A stretch of 64,000 nucleotides of DNA from Liolophura sinensis (Eukaryota; Mollusca; Polyplacophora; Chitonida; Chitonidae), in contig NC_088300.1 of the NCBI RefSeq assembly GCF_032854445.1, positions 45,501,682-45,565,681 of the forward strand. The letters run 5' to 3'. How positions within the stretch are numbered: position 1 is the stretch's first letter; the number at the start of each line of letters is the position of its first letter. Below are positions 1-13,139 of this stretch, one piece after another. A program made the translations under genes and the position numbers. Below the pieces are notes generated by a model that saw only the letters and a list, made by a program, of their open reading frames with translations, had not been told where the DNA came from and made no database searches.

Positions 1-444
1 GACCTGATTTGTATTTCATTTCTGACATCACAGAAAACTGATGACTACGTCTCTTTTGTATATAACCAGCCTCGTTTGATGACAGCTTCTTCCGTATACC
101 TAACCTTTCCTCCTGTGATGAAAGCTATGGTTTTATTTATGATCAGCCCTTTTTATCATATGTTTCATATGAGTATATATAACTGGTGTTGGTTTTTGTT
201 TTGTTTTTTGTTTTTCTGTTTTGTTTTGGGGTTTTTTTTTTTTGCATAAAGAATTTTCTTTGATCGCATATTATTTTATTAAACAATAATATAATAATGT
301 CGACGTTGAGGCGTTATCTGCCGGTAGATCTGTCTTCTGTTTAACAAGTTACAATAAGATGTGACCTTCTGTCTACAGGCTAACACCGCTATGCTGCATG
401 TCACCAACTTCAGTGTGATGGTAAAGTTCCTGTTTGGTTTTTAG

Positions 445-2396
445 GTTTCGGTCTGGAGGCAGTGTTCCTGCTGGGCTGTGCCTTTTCCCGGGATAATCTG
501 TCCGCCATGGTCTGCCTGACGATAGCTGTCGGTTTCAGTGGATTCGCCATCTCAGGTGACGTAAAGTGATCTCTCGTCCTTGTTCTTCATGGTCGAACAT
601 CGTTCAAAAAGTTCGATAACCAAGAAGCCAAAAGGAGAAGAGCTACGAAAGTGCTTTTTAGCATCACGACTGGCTGTAAGAGATATGTCCTGTGTATTTC
701 AGCTCCAAAACATTTCCAATTCTTTATCTGCCTTCTTGGAGAGTTCCATGAATAAACAGGAATCCCATTGGATTCAGCTGTAAACGAAAGCAGCGGAAAG
801 GCGATTTAAGTGTTGGCAAAACATGAATAGTTTATGTGTCGTTTTACGACTGCTTTTCCTTCTCCGCGGCCCTTTTACCGTCCATGGGAGGCGTGCATGA
901 GTCGGTCAGCCACCTACTAAAGCAGCATTATGTCTAGAGGAGAACATTACTGGCCAGGCTATAACCCCAAGTGGGAACACAAATCGCACAAACCTTCGGT
1001 GCTTCTCATATTTATGGCGTTTTTCTCTTTTGCAAGTTTTTATTCGGGTTATTGGTCAGTTAAGACCAATGGTGTAGGAAACCTGACCGAATTATGTCTT
1101 ACTTCTGTTAAGGAAAATAATATTAGTCGACTGAAACCAACGTTTTCTTTCCCTTGACAGGTTTTAACGTTAATCACCTTGACATCGCTCCACGCTACGC
1201 CAGTATTCTAATGGGCCTGTCTAATGGCGTCGGCACCTTATCCGGGATGTTGTGTCCTATCATCGTGGAGCTTCTAACCAAGAATGGGGTAAGTTCATTA
1301 CGACAGCGGAGCTAATCGTCCGGCTAATTGGATGAACTTCGCGACTGAGATGTGTTTCACTTAGTCACTCCCACGGTTCAATGACCCGATATCGCTTTAA
1401 GCCTTTCACTGACAATACGTACATACATCAATGTGTCGTGCTAACGCCTCGGAACAAATTTGCTTTCCGGACTTTTTGTACACAAAAGAAACGTCTTTAC
1501 CCTTAGATCCTGGAAGAAACTAGGACTCGGCTTCCGGTTCCAAGAGTGTCTTTGTCTCACTCACTGGAGATATTTCAGAGCATCTTCCGTGGGATGCTAT
1601 TACCCTGTTCCAATTTATGTAGGACGTCTTTCATTCACACAGTTAGAATTCGTCTGCCCCGTAATGGATCCTTCTTTCATTTATAAAAAAAGTGAGGCGA
1701 CTATCACAAAAATTGAGGTTACTATTCTGACTGTAGCAGCGGATATATGAACTAAATGATTGACACGGTAGAGACTCAGTTACATGTATGTATGAATTCA
1801 GTGGCTCAGTCTCAAAATAGTTCGGTTTTGTTGCAGTCCGCAAACGTTTGATTAGTAAGGTCCAGTGTTCGAATCCAGATATGGGTGGTTTGGCTTCGTT
1901 TTTGTCAGACATCAGGCAAAGGGTAGTAGTTTACTTCCAGCATAACCCTGAACGCTTTCGTATCCCATGTTTGAGTTGTACACTGGTTACATTGCCATTC
2001 CATCAGCTGGTACGGCATGTCATCTTAACTGTTGACTCCATGGGTATACCCATGGTCATACCCGTACTTTATAAATATACCGTGTTTTTTTTTTATTATT
2101 CTCTGCAGACCAATCTGGAATGGGAGTACGTGTTTGTGATTGCTAGTGTGATCCATTTTGCCGGAGTTATATTCTATGCTATCTTCGCCTCGGGGGAGAA
2201 GCAACCTTGGGCAGAACCCGAAGGAGAAGATTCTTGGAGACCAGAGGACACCTTGAAGACGGACGATTACGGCAAACTTCAGTCTTACGGCTCCACCATG
2301 GCGGACCGACCTGTCTATGAAACTAAGGAAGAACTGGTTCAGAAACAGTCTTACTTCAAGCAAGTATCGGAAGACTCAGACGATCAGCTTCCTTGA
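445..2396 (+). CDS. VGLUT: Vesicular glutamate transporter (SLC17/VGLUT), 3' part
   Basis: Proton-driven anion transporter of the SLC17 family that loads glutamate into synaptic vesicles. Three exons are visible: 445-555, 1161-1288 and 2109-2396 (stop TGA), with GT-AG junctions and agreeing phases; the gene starts upstream of the window. The joined frame gives about 174 residues covering the last membrane helices and the cytosolic tail. Diagnostic stretches are [20 protein letters not shown] followed by [20 protein letters not shown], and [20 protein letters not shown] followed by [15 protein letters not shown]. The last block is typical of VGLUT1-3 rather than sialin. The tail is acidic and contains a SYGST motif and ends DSDDQLP. 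VGLUT assignment is confident; one-to-one orthology with a given vertebrate VGLUT cannot be claimed. Confidence 0.93.
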
Positions 2397-3099
2397 TCGT
2401 CTCTTAAGGCTAAACCTGTTTAAATTTAAGACAATATGAGCGCTTCTGAGCGACTCCAGTGTTAAGTTAGCTGCGTTTGCCGTGGACAAGTTCGGACTCT
2501 GGGGAAAAGGTTGAGAGTTACATAAAATTATGGTTAGATCGTACTGGTGACCGATAGTGGCCTCTATGGTCAGGATCGGTGGACAGGGGCCCGAGTTTAC
2601 CAGACAGTCTTTCTTCTCATCATCTCTTTTAAGACGTGACCATTGTGATACCCAGATGTTAGTTAACTGTTATCGTGTTATAGGGAGTGAAAAGTAGTCC
2701 GTCAGTTTGTTATCACGTTTGGTGAATTCGCGGAAGTTATTTTTGCCTGGCCTTGCAAATAGGAAAAAATGTTCGCTTATTGCGCATGTCTATTTCAACT
2801 GACCGTTATATGTTCAGACTAACCTGGCTGTTTTTAGCATTCACTGATTACAATCGGCTGTAAGTGAAGTCGTCGCATAGATTACCTTTCCCCGATTGAC
2901 TGCGCTTAGAGCGAATTGATTTAAGGTCTTGTTTCCGATCTAAATTTGTGCATTGCTGTTGTGGTATAAATTTGTGGAGACAAACATAGGATTAAGGTGT
3001 CTTCTAAAGTCCTTCAAAATAGTGCTAGGCGCCACTAATATGAATACTAAAGGACGGTGCACACTCGCACACACACACACACACCCACCCACCCACCCA

Positions 3100-3182
<83 letters not shown>

Positions 3183-4052
3183 TTGTTGACACGTACCAGT
3201 TATATCTTCACTCAGTTACAGTTGCGATCTTCGATGCTCAAGTGTCATATAACTAACATTACGACAACAGCTGCTTGCAGTGTTGAGCCAAACTGATGAA
3301 CATATACACAGGAAACTCCACGCGACTGTCACATCCAAGGCCATACACCCACCGATAGATACAAATCAACATTTTATCATCTTGAGAGATGGAAAGTCAG
3401 CGAGAGTTGGCGTTGACACTTTTAAACTTCAATCCATCTTCCTTTGTAATTTAGTCTACGAATTGAGACATAGGAAAGATATCACAGGTGGCAATTCACA
3501 TCTGTGGTCAACGGAGGGAGGGGTTGACATTCACGGGAGTTAAACAGAATGCTGCTCAAAGGTGAGGAATTCGGAGACGTCAGCTCACCTATGCTGAGTT
3601 CGCGCTCCCTAGCACCTTGATGAATATCATTTTGTACCGGAAGAAAGCCATCGGCCATTTTTGTTCTGCTTCTGTTCGAAGTTATATAGTACTACAGTTA
3701 TACTGTAGATACTGGTTGAGTTGAAACTGTTTTCACATGCTGTAGGGTATCCACTATGTTATAGAGACCTTCTGTTCGGAAGGCACCGGTTATGTTTGGA
3801 CCACCGACTGTTGTGGAGAATTAGCAATAAACACGGGGCACTACCACTCAACATTTGTTGTGTTATATTTTTACAGATGTCATTGCTGTATACAATAGAT
3901 ATATCATTATTGGTCTTTGAAGGAACTTTTATCTCCTTTTATAAACATATGTATACAGAAACTTAGGTTCTAGCGTGTCCAATTCATATAAGAATGGTTG
4001 CTGAATCTGTTAATTTCCTCAGTTTACATCATTACGAATGGGTTTTAATAAA
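2397..4052 (+). other. VGLUT 3' flank, probably 3' UTR
   Basis: No open frame of interest follows the VGLUT stop. An AATAAA at 4047-4052 is a plausible polyadenylation signal, which would give a 3' UTR of about 1.65 kb containing a large microsatellite. Transcript end is inferred only. Confidence 0.35.
3063..3179. repeat. Compound microsatellite (AC)n-(CCCA)n-(AT)n
   Basis: Alternating CA, then several CCCA units, then an uninterrupted run of AT dinucleotides of about 75 bases. The short open frames here are purely repeat encoded. Confidence 0.95.
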
Positions 4053-5468
4053 TTGTTATGTGCAATCTGTACGAGATGTGGTGTTCTTTTTGTTCTATTG
4101 CCCTTTTTCTTCTGAGTATGGATCTTTCCACGATATGGGGGTGATATTCCAGGTAAGGTAAGCTGTATCTATCCAACGATTTATATGCTTATGCAAGAAT
4201 TGTTTTTAAGCATAAACATGGAATCAAGTATGTAACTTAACATGACATTTCACCTGAATTGCTTCATTGTAAAGAAGCATTATAATCCACCAAAAATCCA
4301 ACACATATTATCAACTTTGTAATGAAGCCTAACATTGTCGGCTTTATGGCTAAGCAGTGTGGTACCCAGTCAGCTGTGTAATGACGCGTTGAGATTCATC
4401 AACATTAAAACATAGGAGTATGACTCAAGTCATACTTAAAACATAGGAGTCAATTTTATAGAGAGGCTTTGTGGTCCACCACAATTGTTGTTCAAAGTGT
4501 GTAAGGAGTCACCAGTGATACCCAAAACACAGAATGAAATTTGCAGGTGCATGCCATAATTTACCTCGAAGGACAATGGCACAATTTCGGGAATCAGTTC
4601 TTGTCTTTCAACCGTCATGGATTAAGGAATGTTGTCCTTTACCTACTTTATGTGAGACAACGTTCGTCCATTCGCTGACAGGATCTTATAAAATACGGTT
4701 TCCGTCTGAAAAAAAAACGCTGTAGACAGTGTATACATGTTAATGTTGAATTGTTTCGGTTATAATGTTTCTCTAAATACATGTACATTAACCAGTATCT
4801 TAATGCACATTTCCATTTTAAGGGCATTAGTATTGAATATATACCATGAATATTAAAGGAGCGCGAGACTTTATTCCACCAATGAAAACTTGTGTTTCAG
4901 CTGGAATGTATTTGCCCAATATATAACACCATATTACTCTCCCGTAAACAATTTCGGCAAGTACTCCTTTTCTACAGAGGTCCAGAAGACAGCATTATTA
5001 TCTGTAAGTCAGGTGAAGACCGTGTCTGTTCCCCTTTGTATTCGTATACCAGGGTGAGGAATCAGGCGGTGCGCTTATAGATGTGCTACGTATATGGAGA
5101 GTCAAGATTGCGCGGGTTATCGGGCCTGCACACCTGCTGATCGATGAGCCCAGGATTACCACACTAATAGTCCTTGACGCCAAACGGCACAAGTGATATC
5201 ATTACAGACCGCTTCTAGGAAGCTATGCGTGGCGATGAGACTAAACGCACGACCAAGGCCTCTTTACAACAATTGAAAAGCCACTGCTTTTCCCATTTCT
5301 CAGGTTACGCCTTTGCAGAAAAAAACTGAGGTTGTAAGAAGGTAGCCCTAATATATAGAAAACGTTTTCTAGTGTACATGTAGATCAGATGGTGACGGGA
5401 TAATAAAGGGGAAAAGACCGACTGAATGCTCGTCGAATTCAGTAATGGACTGAGAGCAATGGACTCCA
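4053..5468. other. Intergenic DNA, no gene seen
   Basis: No coding exon recognised. A short palindrome around 4414-4436 (AGTATGACT / AGTCATACT) is flanked by two copies of AAAACATAGGAGT. Otherwise unremarkable AT-rich sequence. Confidence 0.5.
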
Positions 5469-5557
5469 TTGACCGGTTTTCTCCCACCATATTGTATGAC
5501 CGCCGTCGTGAAATTCCTGAATACAGCTTATCAAATAAATAAATGAATAAATAAATG
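5469..5557 (+). repeat. SINE family A, 3' fragment
   Basis: Decayed match to the family A 3' end: CGGTTTTCTCCCACCAT, then GACCGCCGTCGTGAAATTC, then TCAAATAAATAAATGAATAA. It lacks the tRNA-like head. Confidence 0.65.
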
Positions 5558-5865
5558 ACTGACTACATGATTAACACAAAACAATTGCCGATGTAAGCCC
5601 ACCACTCGTAGATCGTGAACTGGAAGTTCCAAGTCGATTATAGCAAGATCCATTTCCAAAAACAACCCATAACACTTACCGACCGAGTTAACAGTGTTAC
5701 TGACTAATGTACCAGTTTACTGGGCTGGCCATCGACTTGGTGTTTCCCTAATGGTTAAACCACTAAGTTGCGAGTTGTTAGGTGAGTAGCAAAACAGATT
5801 GTCAGTGAGTGACAGGCTAAGAGAATGAGGAATTAACAAAGGAACTGAGAGTAACTGAGGGGAAC

Positions 5866-6030
5866 TGATTTATTTATTTGATTCGTGTTTTACGCCGTAC
5901 TGAAGAATATTTTACTTGTACGATGGCGGCGAGCATTATGGTGGTAAGAAACTTGGCAGTGTCTCAAGGGAGACCCGTGATCTTCCTTAAGTGGATGACA
6001 GACCTCCCCACGTGCGAACGAAGAAAAAGT
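5866..6030 (-). repeat. SINE family A, reverse copy
   Basis: Read on the - strand it shows the CATAATGCTC..CGCC block, the AATATTCTTCAGTACGGCGT block and the AAATAAATAAAT tail, all diverged from the better copy at 13477-13744. Confidence 0.75.
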
Positions 6031-6060
6031 CTTGAACCGCATTGGTTGGAGAGAGGAATC

Positions 6061-6980
6061 AATTGAATGAATTGTTGTCGGGTATATCTGATCGCTGCTT
6101 TGAACAGTATGCGTGATGATTTCAGATGAAGCTTGCGTTAACGTCCTCGGTACGGCTTAATCGACCCCATATAAGTACTGGAACGTTTCTTAGCGCTCTC
6201 CCCTTGATGTGGGTATGCTCCATGTTTAAGCACTCCTCCTGTGTGAAGCACTAGATCGTGTCCCGTGACATCTTCAAGAGGCCGCGCTGTCATTTTGTTC
6301 ATCTTCGCCCTGTCTGTGGTTCATTCCGTATACACTAGAGTATCGGCCGGTGGAGAGATAAGGGGGCAAACCACCATCACATAACGAACCCGGTCAATCC
6401 TCCTAAGGGTTCTTTACTGAAAACAACCGCCACAAAGGAATCTCTTTCGCGATGACTTCAACTTATCGCTGTCAAAAGACAAGAAAAGTTTCACTTCTAA
6501 AGCGATAGGCCATCTGTACTGAGCATTGCACCATTGGGAAGATGATAACAGCAATTGAGCGCTAGCGCTGACAATGCAAGTCTGTGGTTCAATCTATAGC
6601 CACCTGCCTGCTGCTTATCTGGCCTTGTTGAATACAAAGAAATCATCAGCAGATATAGGGTTGAAGATGAAGACGGTTGATGGACCCAGGTGTAAACTTC
6701 ACCCATCGATATTAACTGTCTGGCTAAACAAATGACAAGGCGCTCTGTATTCAGCAAGTGTTTGGGATAAAACCTCGCCAAAGTACAATTCCTTAGTGGG
6801 CACGGTGTCAGAGACACAGCTGCAGATTTACAAAACCTTAAGTTCTATAGCCAAAAACCATTTTTGATCCACTACGCCTTTCTTCTCTTTGAATATCGTA
6901 TTTTTTATATTTTTATATATATTTTTATATATTTTTTTTTCATAAGACAAATTAACTCGATTAACTCAAGATCATCTTCT
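6061..6980. other. Intergenic DNA, no gene seen
   Basis: No exon, known repeat or RNA gene recognised. An AT-rich stretch with TATATTTTTATATA lies at about 6900-6940. Confidence 0.4.
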
Positions 6981-6984
6981 TCTC

Positions 6985-7004
6985 ACCTCCCCCCCCCCCC
7001 CCCC
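6985..7004. repeat. Homopolymer C run
   Basis: About 18 consecutive C. Length is likely unreliable in any assembly. Confidence 0.9.
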
Positions 7005-7560
7005 AGACAGATACAGTTTGATTGGTGAAAATCGTCATGTAAACCACTGGTAGTTTGCCACTTATGGGGAGAATGAAAAATCTGTTCCTGTGACATTGTC
7101 ATGGAAAAAGAGACTTCAAAGAGGTCTTCTTGCCACTTGCCCTAAGATTTAGGTACAGTTTTATTAGTGAAAAAATGGACGACAGAGCTTAATCACTATA
7201 AGCCACTGTAAGTTTGGCATCCAAGAGGGGTGGAGAAAACTGACCCTGTGTAAGCAACACTATTAGACGGGGAGGGCAATCCGTGCTCTTTTCTATGTGA
7301 CTTAGACACTTTGTTAATGGTAAAAAATGGACGAGGGCGCTTATTTGAATGGTAACCCACAGTTTGGCATCCAAAGGGAAAGCTGTCTCTGTGCGAGTGA
7401 CAAAGAAACTGACAGGGCAAAAAGCCTTTCTTGCTCTTTAAGACTAAGATACAGTTTGATAAGATGTTGAATCGACTGTTTTGCCACAACACGATTTGCA
7501 CCCAAGCTAAATGTGGAAGATGTCCCTGTGGGAGCGACCCAGAAACTATAGGGCACATGA
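7005..7560. repeat. Diverged ~145-bp tandem repeat, about 4 units
   Basis: A phrase like AGATACAGTTTGATTGGTGA recurs at 7009, 7151, about 7304 and 7446, and a second phrase like GTTTGGCATCCAA recurs at about 7055, 7210, 7357 and 7490. Spacing is 140-155 bp. Overlapping - strand open frames here come from the repeat and show no protein family. Confidence 0.7.
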
Positions 7561-7639
7561 AGCCCCTGGAACCGTCACAATCCAGAAAGACGGCGTTAAG
7601 TAGGTTAGGCAAAAGGCCATGCATCTTCATCACGCAAGA

Positions 7640-8150
7640 TTCGGTGTAGCTTGTCGTTCACATAACAAGTTAGAGCCGCCTTAGCTATCAGAGTTCCTTT
7701 AAAGTGGCCATTACTCTTCGTGCGGCACAAAGAGAGCAAGTCATCAGTTCTCACAGTACTATCATCACCCTGTAATCACTCTGAGGCCGCCCTTACTGAT
7801 ATCAGTCACTGCCACGACGGGTGTAAACAGTGTATCATAGTAAAGGCGTATAAAACTGATAATAGAAGACAATTTCAAACACCAAGGCTTCGCGTTTATG
7901 TTTTATACAACCGAACACGAACTGAGAAGACTCCATCAACAATACATATGTATATTAGCGTAAGATAGAACAATTTCAAGACTTTTTAAATGGTACTTGT
8001 TACTGGGTTTTGGTTCAACACGGAAAGGTTAGAACAAGGAAACTTGGCCCGGTGTCAGTATGATGTGACTGGGTTGTTGTTATATCTCGTGCCTTCGGCA
8101 TGATACTTCAGTGGAGGCAGCACTTTGGCGGCATGGACTCGCTCTGCCAC
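7640..8150. other. Intergenic DNA, no gene seen
   Basis: No coding exon or recognisable repeat found. Confidence 0.4.
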
Positions 8151-8179
8151 AATTAAGAAAACGCAGGATATGTACACAC

Positions 8180-8245
8180 ACCTAATAACTCCTCGTCGTC
8201 ATATGACTGAAAAGTTGTTAAGTACAAGGTTAAAACCCAAGCATC
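8180..8245 (+). repeat. SINE family B fragment
   Basis: CTCGTCGTCATATGACTGAA then GTTGTTAAGTAC is the reverse complement of the block in the family B copies at 30452 and 34530, so this copy lies in the opposite direction. Only the terminal part is recognisable. Confidence 0.6.
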
Positions 8246-8910
8246 AAGCATTAAAACCAATTCCTGAATAGCAACAGGCATTCTCGTAGCAACTCGTCTG
8301 TACATAAGGGCTGATACAACACAACTGTAACCGGGCCACGCGTCCGAAACGACAAAAGCCAATACCTAGCTGCATCAAACATGCATCCATGCACTGTATA
8401 CGACTAAATAAAAACAAATCTGTAACTAAGACATCCACCTGATAAGACAACACAATTTACCGACCGGTTAGGGACACACCCACCATTCGTGATAATAATC
8501 ATTCACAATATGTAACACAGATAACATTCACAATCAACCATTTCACGTACTACTGCGTGTTGAGCAACCCGATATAGGGCGAAAAAAGGGGATACAATTA
8601 CTACCAAATCTAGTAAAGCTCACATCGATTTTCAGTATGGATGCACTTAGATCATACAAACATAACCACATTATAAAATAATATTCTCCAAGAGGGATTA
8701 CAAGATATTAGCATGCAGCCATTCCAAGATTCTCCATTCTACGCAAACACTCTTAAACCTTATCCGTCGTCATGGGTTTGGGAATTATGACATACAGCGA
8801 AATGCTATACATAGTATCCTTTCTATTTACATATGAATGAAATAGTCAAATGAGTCGACGAGTCCGGCGTGTCCCATAAAAAACTACATATTGGACACAC
8901 AAATAAGCCC
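8246..8910. other. Intergenic DNA, no gene seen
   Basis: No exon, RNA gene or clear repeat found. Confidence 0.35.
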
Positions 8911-9030
8911 GTCAAGGCTTCGGGGGAGCCAACCTCCAAGGTTTTGAGGAGTCAACCGTCAATGTTTTGCGAGAGCCAACCGTCAGGGTTTTCGGGCAGC
9001 CAACCGTCAAGGTTTTGAAGGAACCAATCG
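8911..9030. repeat. 24-bp minisatellite, 5 units
   Basis: Units resemble GTCAAGGTTTTGCGAGAGCC plus AACC. They end exactly where the tRNA-like head of the next SINE begins. Confidence 0.85.
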
Positions 9031-9357
9031 TGGCCGAATGGTTTAGGTACTTGCTTAGGACATACGAGGTTTGAGTTGAAACCAAAAAAAAAAATGGATA
9101 TCCCTCCCTCCTCGGCTGGTGGGCCTTGGTGATGATGGGAGTTTGTCCAGTCTAATATTTGTTGGGAACCATCTGTCGTCCTCCAATACTATGTGCGTAT
9201 TCTTACATGTCACATGCACCTGGAAAAGATTGTCAGTAACTTGTTCAAGGTCGATGGTTTACCCCATGCATTCACTTTAGTTTCTAGAATCTATAAAACC
9301 GACCACAATCGTGTAAGTCAAAATTTCTTGAGTTTGTACAGTATATAATAAATAAAA
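9028..9357 (+). repeat. SINE family A relative, diverged full-length copy
   Basis: A tRNA-like head (CGTGGCCGAATGGTTTAGG, then GGTTTGAGTTGAAACC as B-box region) is followed by a body and a decayed family A end: CCGACCACAATCGTGTAAGT, TTTCTTGAGT and TAATAAATAAA. The middle part matches the copy at 38860-39088, so the two may form a subfamily. Confidence 0.65.
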
Positions 9358-11190
9358 CCTGGATTTTGGTTAAAGGTTGTTGTATTTCTGGCCTTTAATG
9401 TCGGTTTTAAGCGCCATTAAATTCTAACCGCCGGACTGTGTGTCAGATGAGCATAACATTACGGCTACATCAATGACTTATATAAATAAATAAATCTGCT
9501 GCCCACAAATCATGTATGCATATACCCAAGTAAAGTATCGATAAAATTTATTTATGTGTGTTCGTTAGTGATATCATGCAACACATGAGACGTAACAGAT
9601 CCCAGGTAAGCTACGTTATATATCCCACATAAGTCACACAGGTCTCTTAAAACAGCAAATTCAAACCTTAAACTACTGATAAACAGCTTCTATCACATTG
9701 AATTGGTCACATGTAAATCTAAGAAAAGACAATTTTTGTGAATAAATTGAAACCATATACATAACCCGGTTATGTTCGTATATTATTGTCGTGCATACTG
9801 CGGGGAGATCGAAATGAAATCTATCGTGCTGCTAAACAGATGTTTAGAAGGCCACATTCCTTTAGGCACAAATTAAATTTTAATTTGTACCTTATCCCTG
9901 ACGTATTTGTAATTTGATGAGTTAATGGAAAGCTAACATCCAGATGTGTCTGGTGTAGTTAGCAACTCATCACCATAAACTTCTCTCTGCAGCTGGTGAA
10001 TGGACAGAATTGATCATTTTAAGGTATATCAAGCTCTATACATTATTTCCCATTCGTATTGACACAAGATCAACATGTACGTTGGAATATCTATCCAGTT
10101 AGAAATGAATCAGATGACCCATAACCTTTATGATGGCCAAAGGAATCTATTGTTGTTTGTTTTTAAGCCCGTGTCTATCATTTCACTTTCAATAGATTTC
10201 TTTTTTTTTTGTATTTTTCTGTATCAGTTTTGAATAGAGTTTGTCCGTTTTTCCTCTATCTGTAAGGAGAGACGTCTTACAATGACTTGATAACAAAAGA
10301 TTGAAATAGAATTATATGGCATCCATTATCGAACCTTCCAGAAGAGCCTTTGCGACGACGAACTTCGCAGTATGGGAGTTCTCGTGCATAGTTGACATAA
10401 TCTGTACATACGAGCGCTAAGCTCCCCCTGGCTGCTAGCGCTAGCAGGATAACGTTTAATCCCGGTCACTCTTGACGGGATTTGTCACGGACGCACTTTT
10501 TATTGAATGACAAGTCAGCCGAAATCGGCTAATTTCACATGGAAATCAGCTCTGTAACTGTGATAAATGATCCGAACTTTTTTGTCTTTGAAGAATCCCA
10601 GCAGGCCACGTGCTTGTGAAAAGCTCAGGAATGACAGTAAACCGACACATGCCCGAGATACCTAGTTAACATGAAGGAGGTCATATAACTGATAAGGCAG
10701 ATAAACATTAATCACAGAATAAGCGTGTATTGACACTATTTAGTAGATTATTGTAACACTCCTACGAAACGTGAAACGTTTGTTGATCTACAATACGTTT
10801 GCAGGCGCAAGTCATTAGCTGATTGAAATTCAAGAATTGTTGCGATTATTGATTAAGATGGCTGACCATGGCTTTTAAGTTCATACATAAAAACTTTCAA
10901 TATTTGAGAATTGTTCTTTATTTTCATCACATCATTATCACATGGAAGATTCTTAAACACTTTTCCAGAAAATGTTTTTTTTTTGCTTACATTCTGGCGT
11001 AATTATACAATAAATACAAAAGATGCTGATAAGGTACCGTTATACGATACAAATCCCTCCACGGTTGATTGTCAGTAAATAGGGTGAATGTGCGGCGCAA
11101 CGTTTTATGTCATAGCAGCGCTTAAAGTTTGAAGAATGGATCAATCTCACTTCATAAAACTCAACAACAATTAGCCAAATGAATATGATA
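9358..11190. other. Intergenic DNA, no gene seen
   Basis: No coding exon recognised on either strand; AT-rich with several short homopolymers. Confidence 0.4.
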
Positions 11191-11241
11191 TTATAGCCTA
11201 GTGTATATAGGAATGTAGATTTTCAGAATTCCAGGATAGTA

Positions 11242-11391
11242 TACTATAAAAGATAACACTATAAAACTGTTCTACGGGACAATGTATATTATTTACTGAC
11301 GTTGCGGCGACAACCTATCGCCATCAACAGAGTAAGGTGTGAAACCAAAAGAATTCCTTTAGGAACAGTTTTATGGTGTTATCTTTTATAA
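11242..11391. repeat. Inverted-repeat element (MITE-like)
   Basis: TATAAAAGATAACACTATAA followed by AACTGTTC on the left is mirrored by GAACAGTTTTATGGTGTTAT followed by CTTTTATA on the right. The arms are about 28-30 bp with roughly 90 bp between. ATAGCCTAGTGTA occurs on both outer sides (about 11194 and 11392). Confidence 0.7.
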
Positions 11392-11479
11392 TAGCCTAGT
11401 GTAGTTAATATTCATAATTTTCCTTAAAGTGTTTGGTAATGTAATCATCAAAATATGCTTATACACTGGTGGATCAACG

Positions 11480-11660
11480 TGGATCAACTCTAACTGGATC
11501 GACCCCGACCTCATGTTGGGGAGGTCAGATACGAGTCGCAGGTCCACGGTTTTTCTGAACTACCGCTTCCTCCACCCACAAACCTGGCCGCCATCATGTA
11601 AGTGAAACATTCTTGGGTAAGGCGTCAGACACAAATCATTCATTCAATCAATTAATCCAA
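11480..11660 (+). repeat. SINE family A, diverged copy
   Basis: CTGGCCGCCATCATGTAAGT then ATTCTTGGGTAAGGCGTCAG mark the 3' part. The upstream part is too diverged to place its head. Confidence 0.6.
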
Positions 11661-11897
11661 ACGAATGTTCAAAAAAGCAGTAAAAAATTATGAAAACATG
11701 AATTAGAACTTAGCCACATAAAGAGAAATAGAGGTTTTCATTGATGTCGACAAGGCGTATTACCAAAGATTGCATATTCCGGGCGAATGAACTAAATAGG
11801 TATCTAAACAGTACATATGAAACTCTTTAGGTTATGCAGAAAAATATCTCAAAGAACCAAACGGCTCTAGTCAAAATTTTGTCAAAGATATCGATCA

Positions 11898-12135
11898 TTA
11901 ATTTCATTCTGTGATCTTGCAGCAGATCTATGTTTGTATCTATTACCCCTGTTTAGGTAGGCAGTTGTACAAACATGGCGCGATTTGAATATTAACGCCA
12001 TGTTTATATGAAGTAGTGTGACTGGGACACATTCTAACTTCAATTTCATTCAGTTACTTAATTTCATTCTATGATATCTATGTTTGTATCTATTACCCCA
12101 GTTTATCTTATATGAAGTAATGTGGCTGGGACTTT
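11898..12135. repeat. Direct duplication
   Basis: AATTTCATTCT..GAT, TCTATGTTTGTATCTATTAC and TATATGAAGTA.TGTG.CTGG occur twice in the same order, at 11898-12025 and 12060-12135. The second copy is shortened internally. Confidence 0.65.
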
Positions 12136-12837
12136 TGTATCGGAACTTGTTTACTGACTTTGTATATTTTACAAAGATACACCGTTATGGGTTACATAAC
12201 GGGTTTGACGCACAACACATCACGTCATTCCGATTTCATGAAAAACTGTTCACTAGTTTCTCCTTTCAAGTATCTAGCTTTCATCAACATTTCTGTTCGA
12301 GACATTGTGATGCTAATTCTGTTTATGAAACAGATTTCTCGAAGTTTGGCTTCGAACTTTTTAGGATTTTTTGGCAGGGTTCAGTGGTGATTCTGAACAT
12401 TCTCCCAGATCACAAATGCAAGGTATTTTCACAAAAATTTTGATTTTTATAGATAAGTCAAGAGGGCGAATCAACGACATCGTACCACGCGGCGACGGAA
12501 CCCAAATCCAAAAAGCGACAATTCGGAACACAACATTTCGACTAATGAATGCTGAGGTCATTGACTTTTTTCATTCATGTGCTGATTAATTGTCAGTTGC
12601 TTTATTTATACTGATAAAACGAAAAATACATATGATATATGAAGCCTTTAATGGAAGCATTGAATGATAATGACAGAAAATTATGCAAGACAAATGTAGC
12701 ACTTGGACAGGAAATTTCTATACATTCTCCTTCTCTTTGCTTGTTAGGCCATAGTGACAAGAAGAGGGCAACAACGTTAGTATGGATGTTTACGCAACGT
12801 TCGTTCAAAATCGTGCACTATGACACAAATGTCTTCC
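12136..12837. other. Intergenic DNA, no gene seen
   Basis: Open frames up to 119 codons occur by chance; none shows a domain, signal peptide or splice context that I recognise. Confidence 0.4.
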
Positions 12838-12985
12838 ACCAGATGCTGCGCATATCAGTACACCACATGTTGGAAAATTCGCAAGTAGGGAGCCAAAGGT
12901 CGGTCTTTTACCACTAGTACCGAGAACTCCGTTTTCATTCACTTGTAAAACTGACCGCCATCGTGTATATGTAAGTCAAAAAATG
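12838..12985 (+). repeat. Possible degenerate SINE family A
   Basis: AAACTGACCGCCATCGTGTA and the following TAAGTCAAAAA resemble the end of the copy at 9028-9357. The rest is not clearly alignable by eye. Confidence 0.35.
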
Positions 12986-13139
12986 TTAATTATAACGTTA
13001 AGCAACAATCAACAAAGAAATTCAAAACATTTGTCCTAATCCTTCGAGTGTCTTTGAGTGTAAACAATAACAATGGTCAACATTCCGTACGTGGTTCACT
13101 CACGCCAGACATCATTCGAACTAATCATAATCTTCTATC

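Noticed and set aside
361-421. Additional VGLUT exon upstream of 445
   Set aside because: CAG and GTAAAG are present, but the 40-odd bases between do not encode the expected R-K-L-x-N-C region of VGLUT.
7196-7633. 145-codon - strand open frame
   Set aside because: It lies in the 145-bp tandem array, repeats itself, and has no recognisable domain or splice context.
12084-12443. 119-codon + strand open frame
   Set aside because: No motif, signal peptide, homologous family or splice signals that would support a gene.
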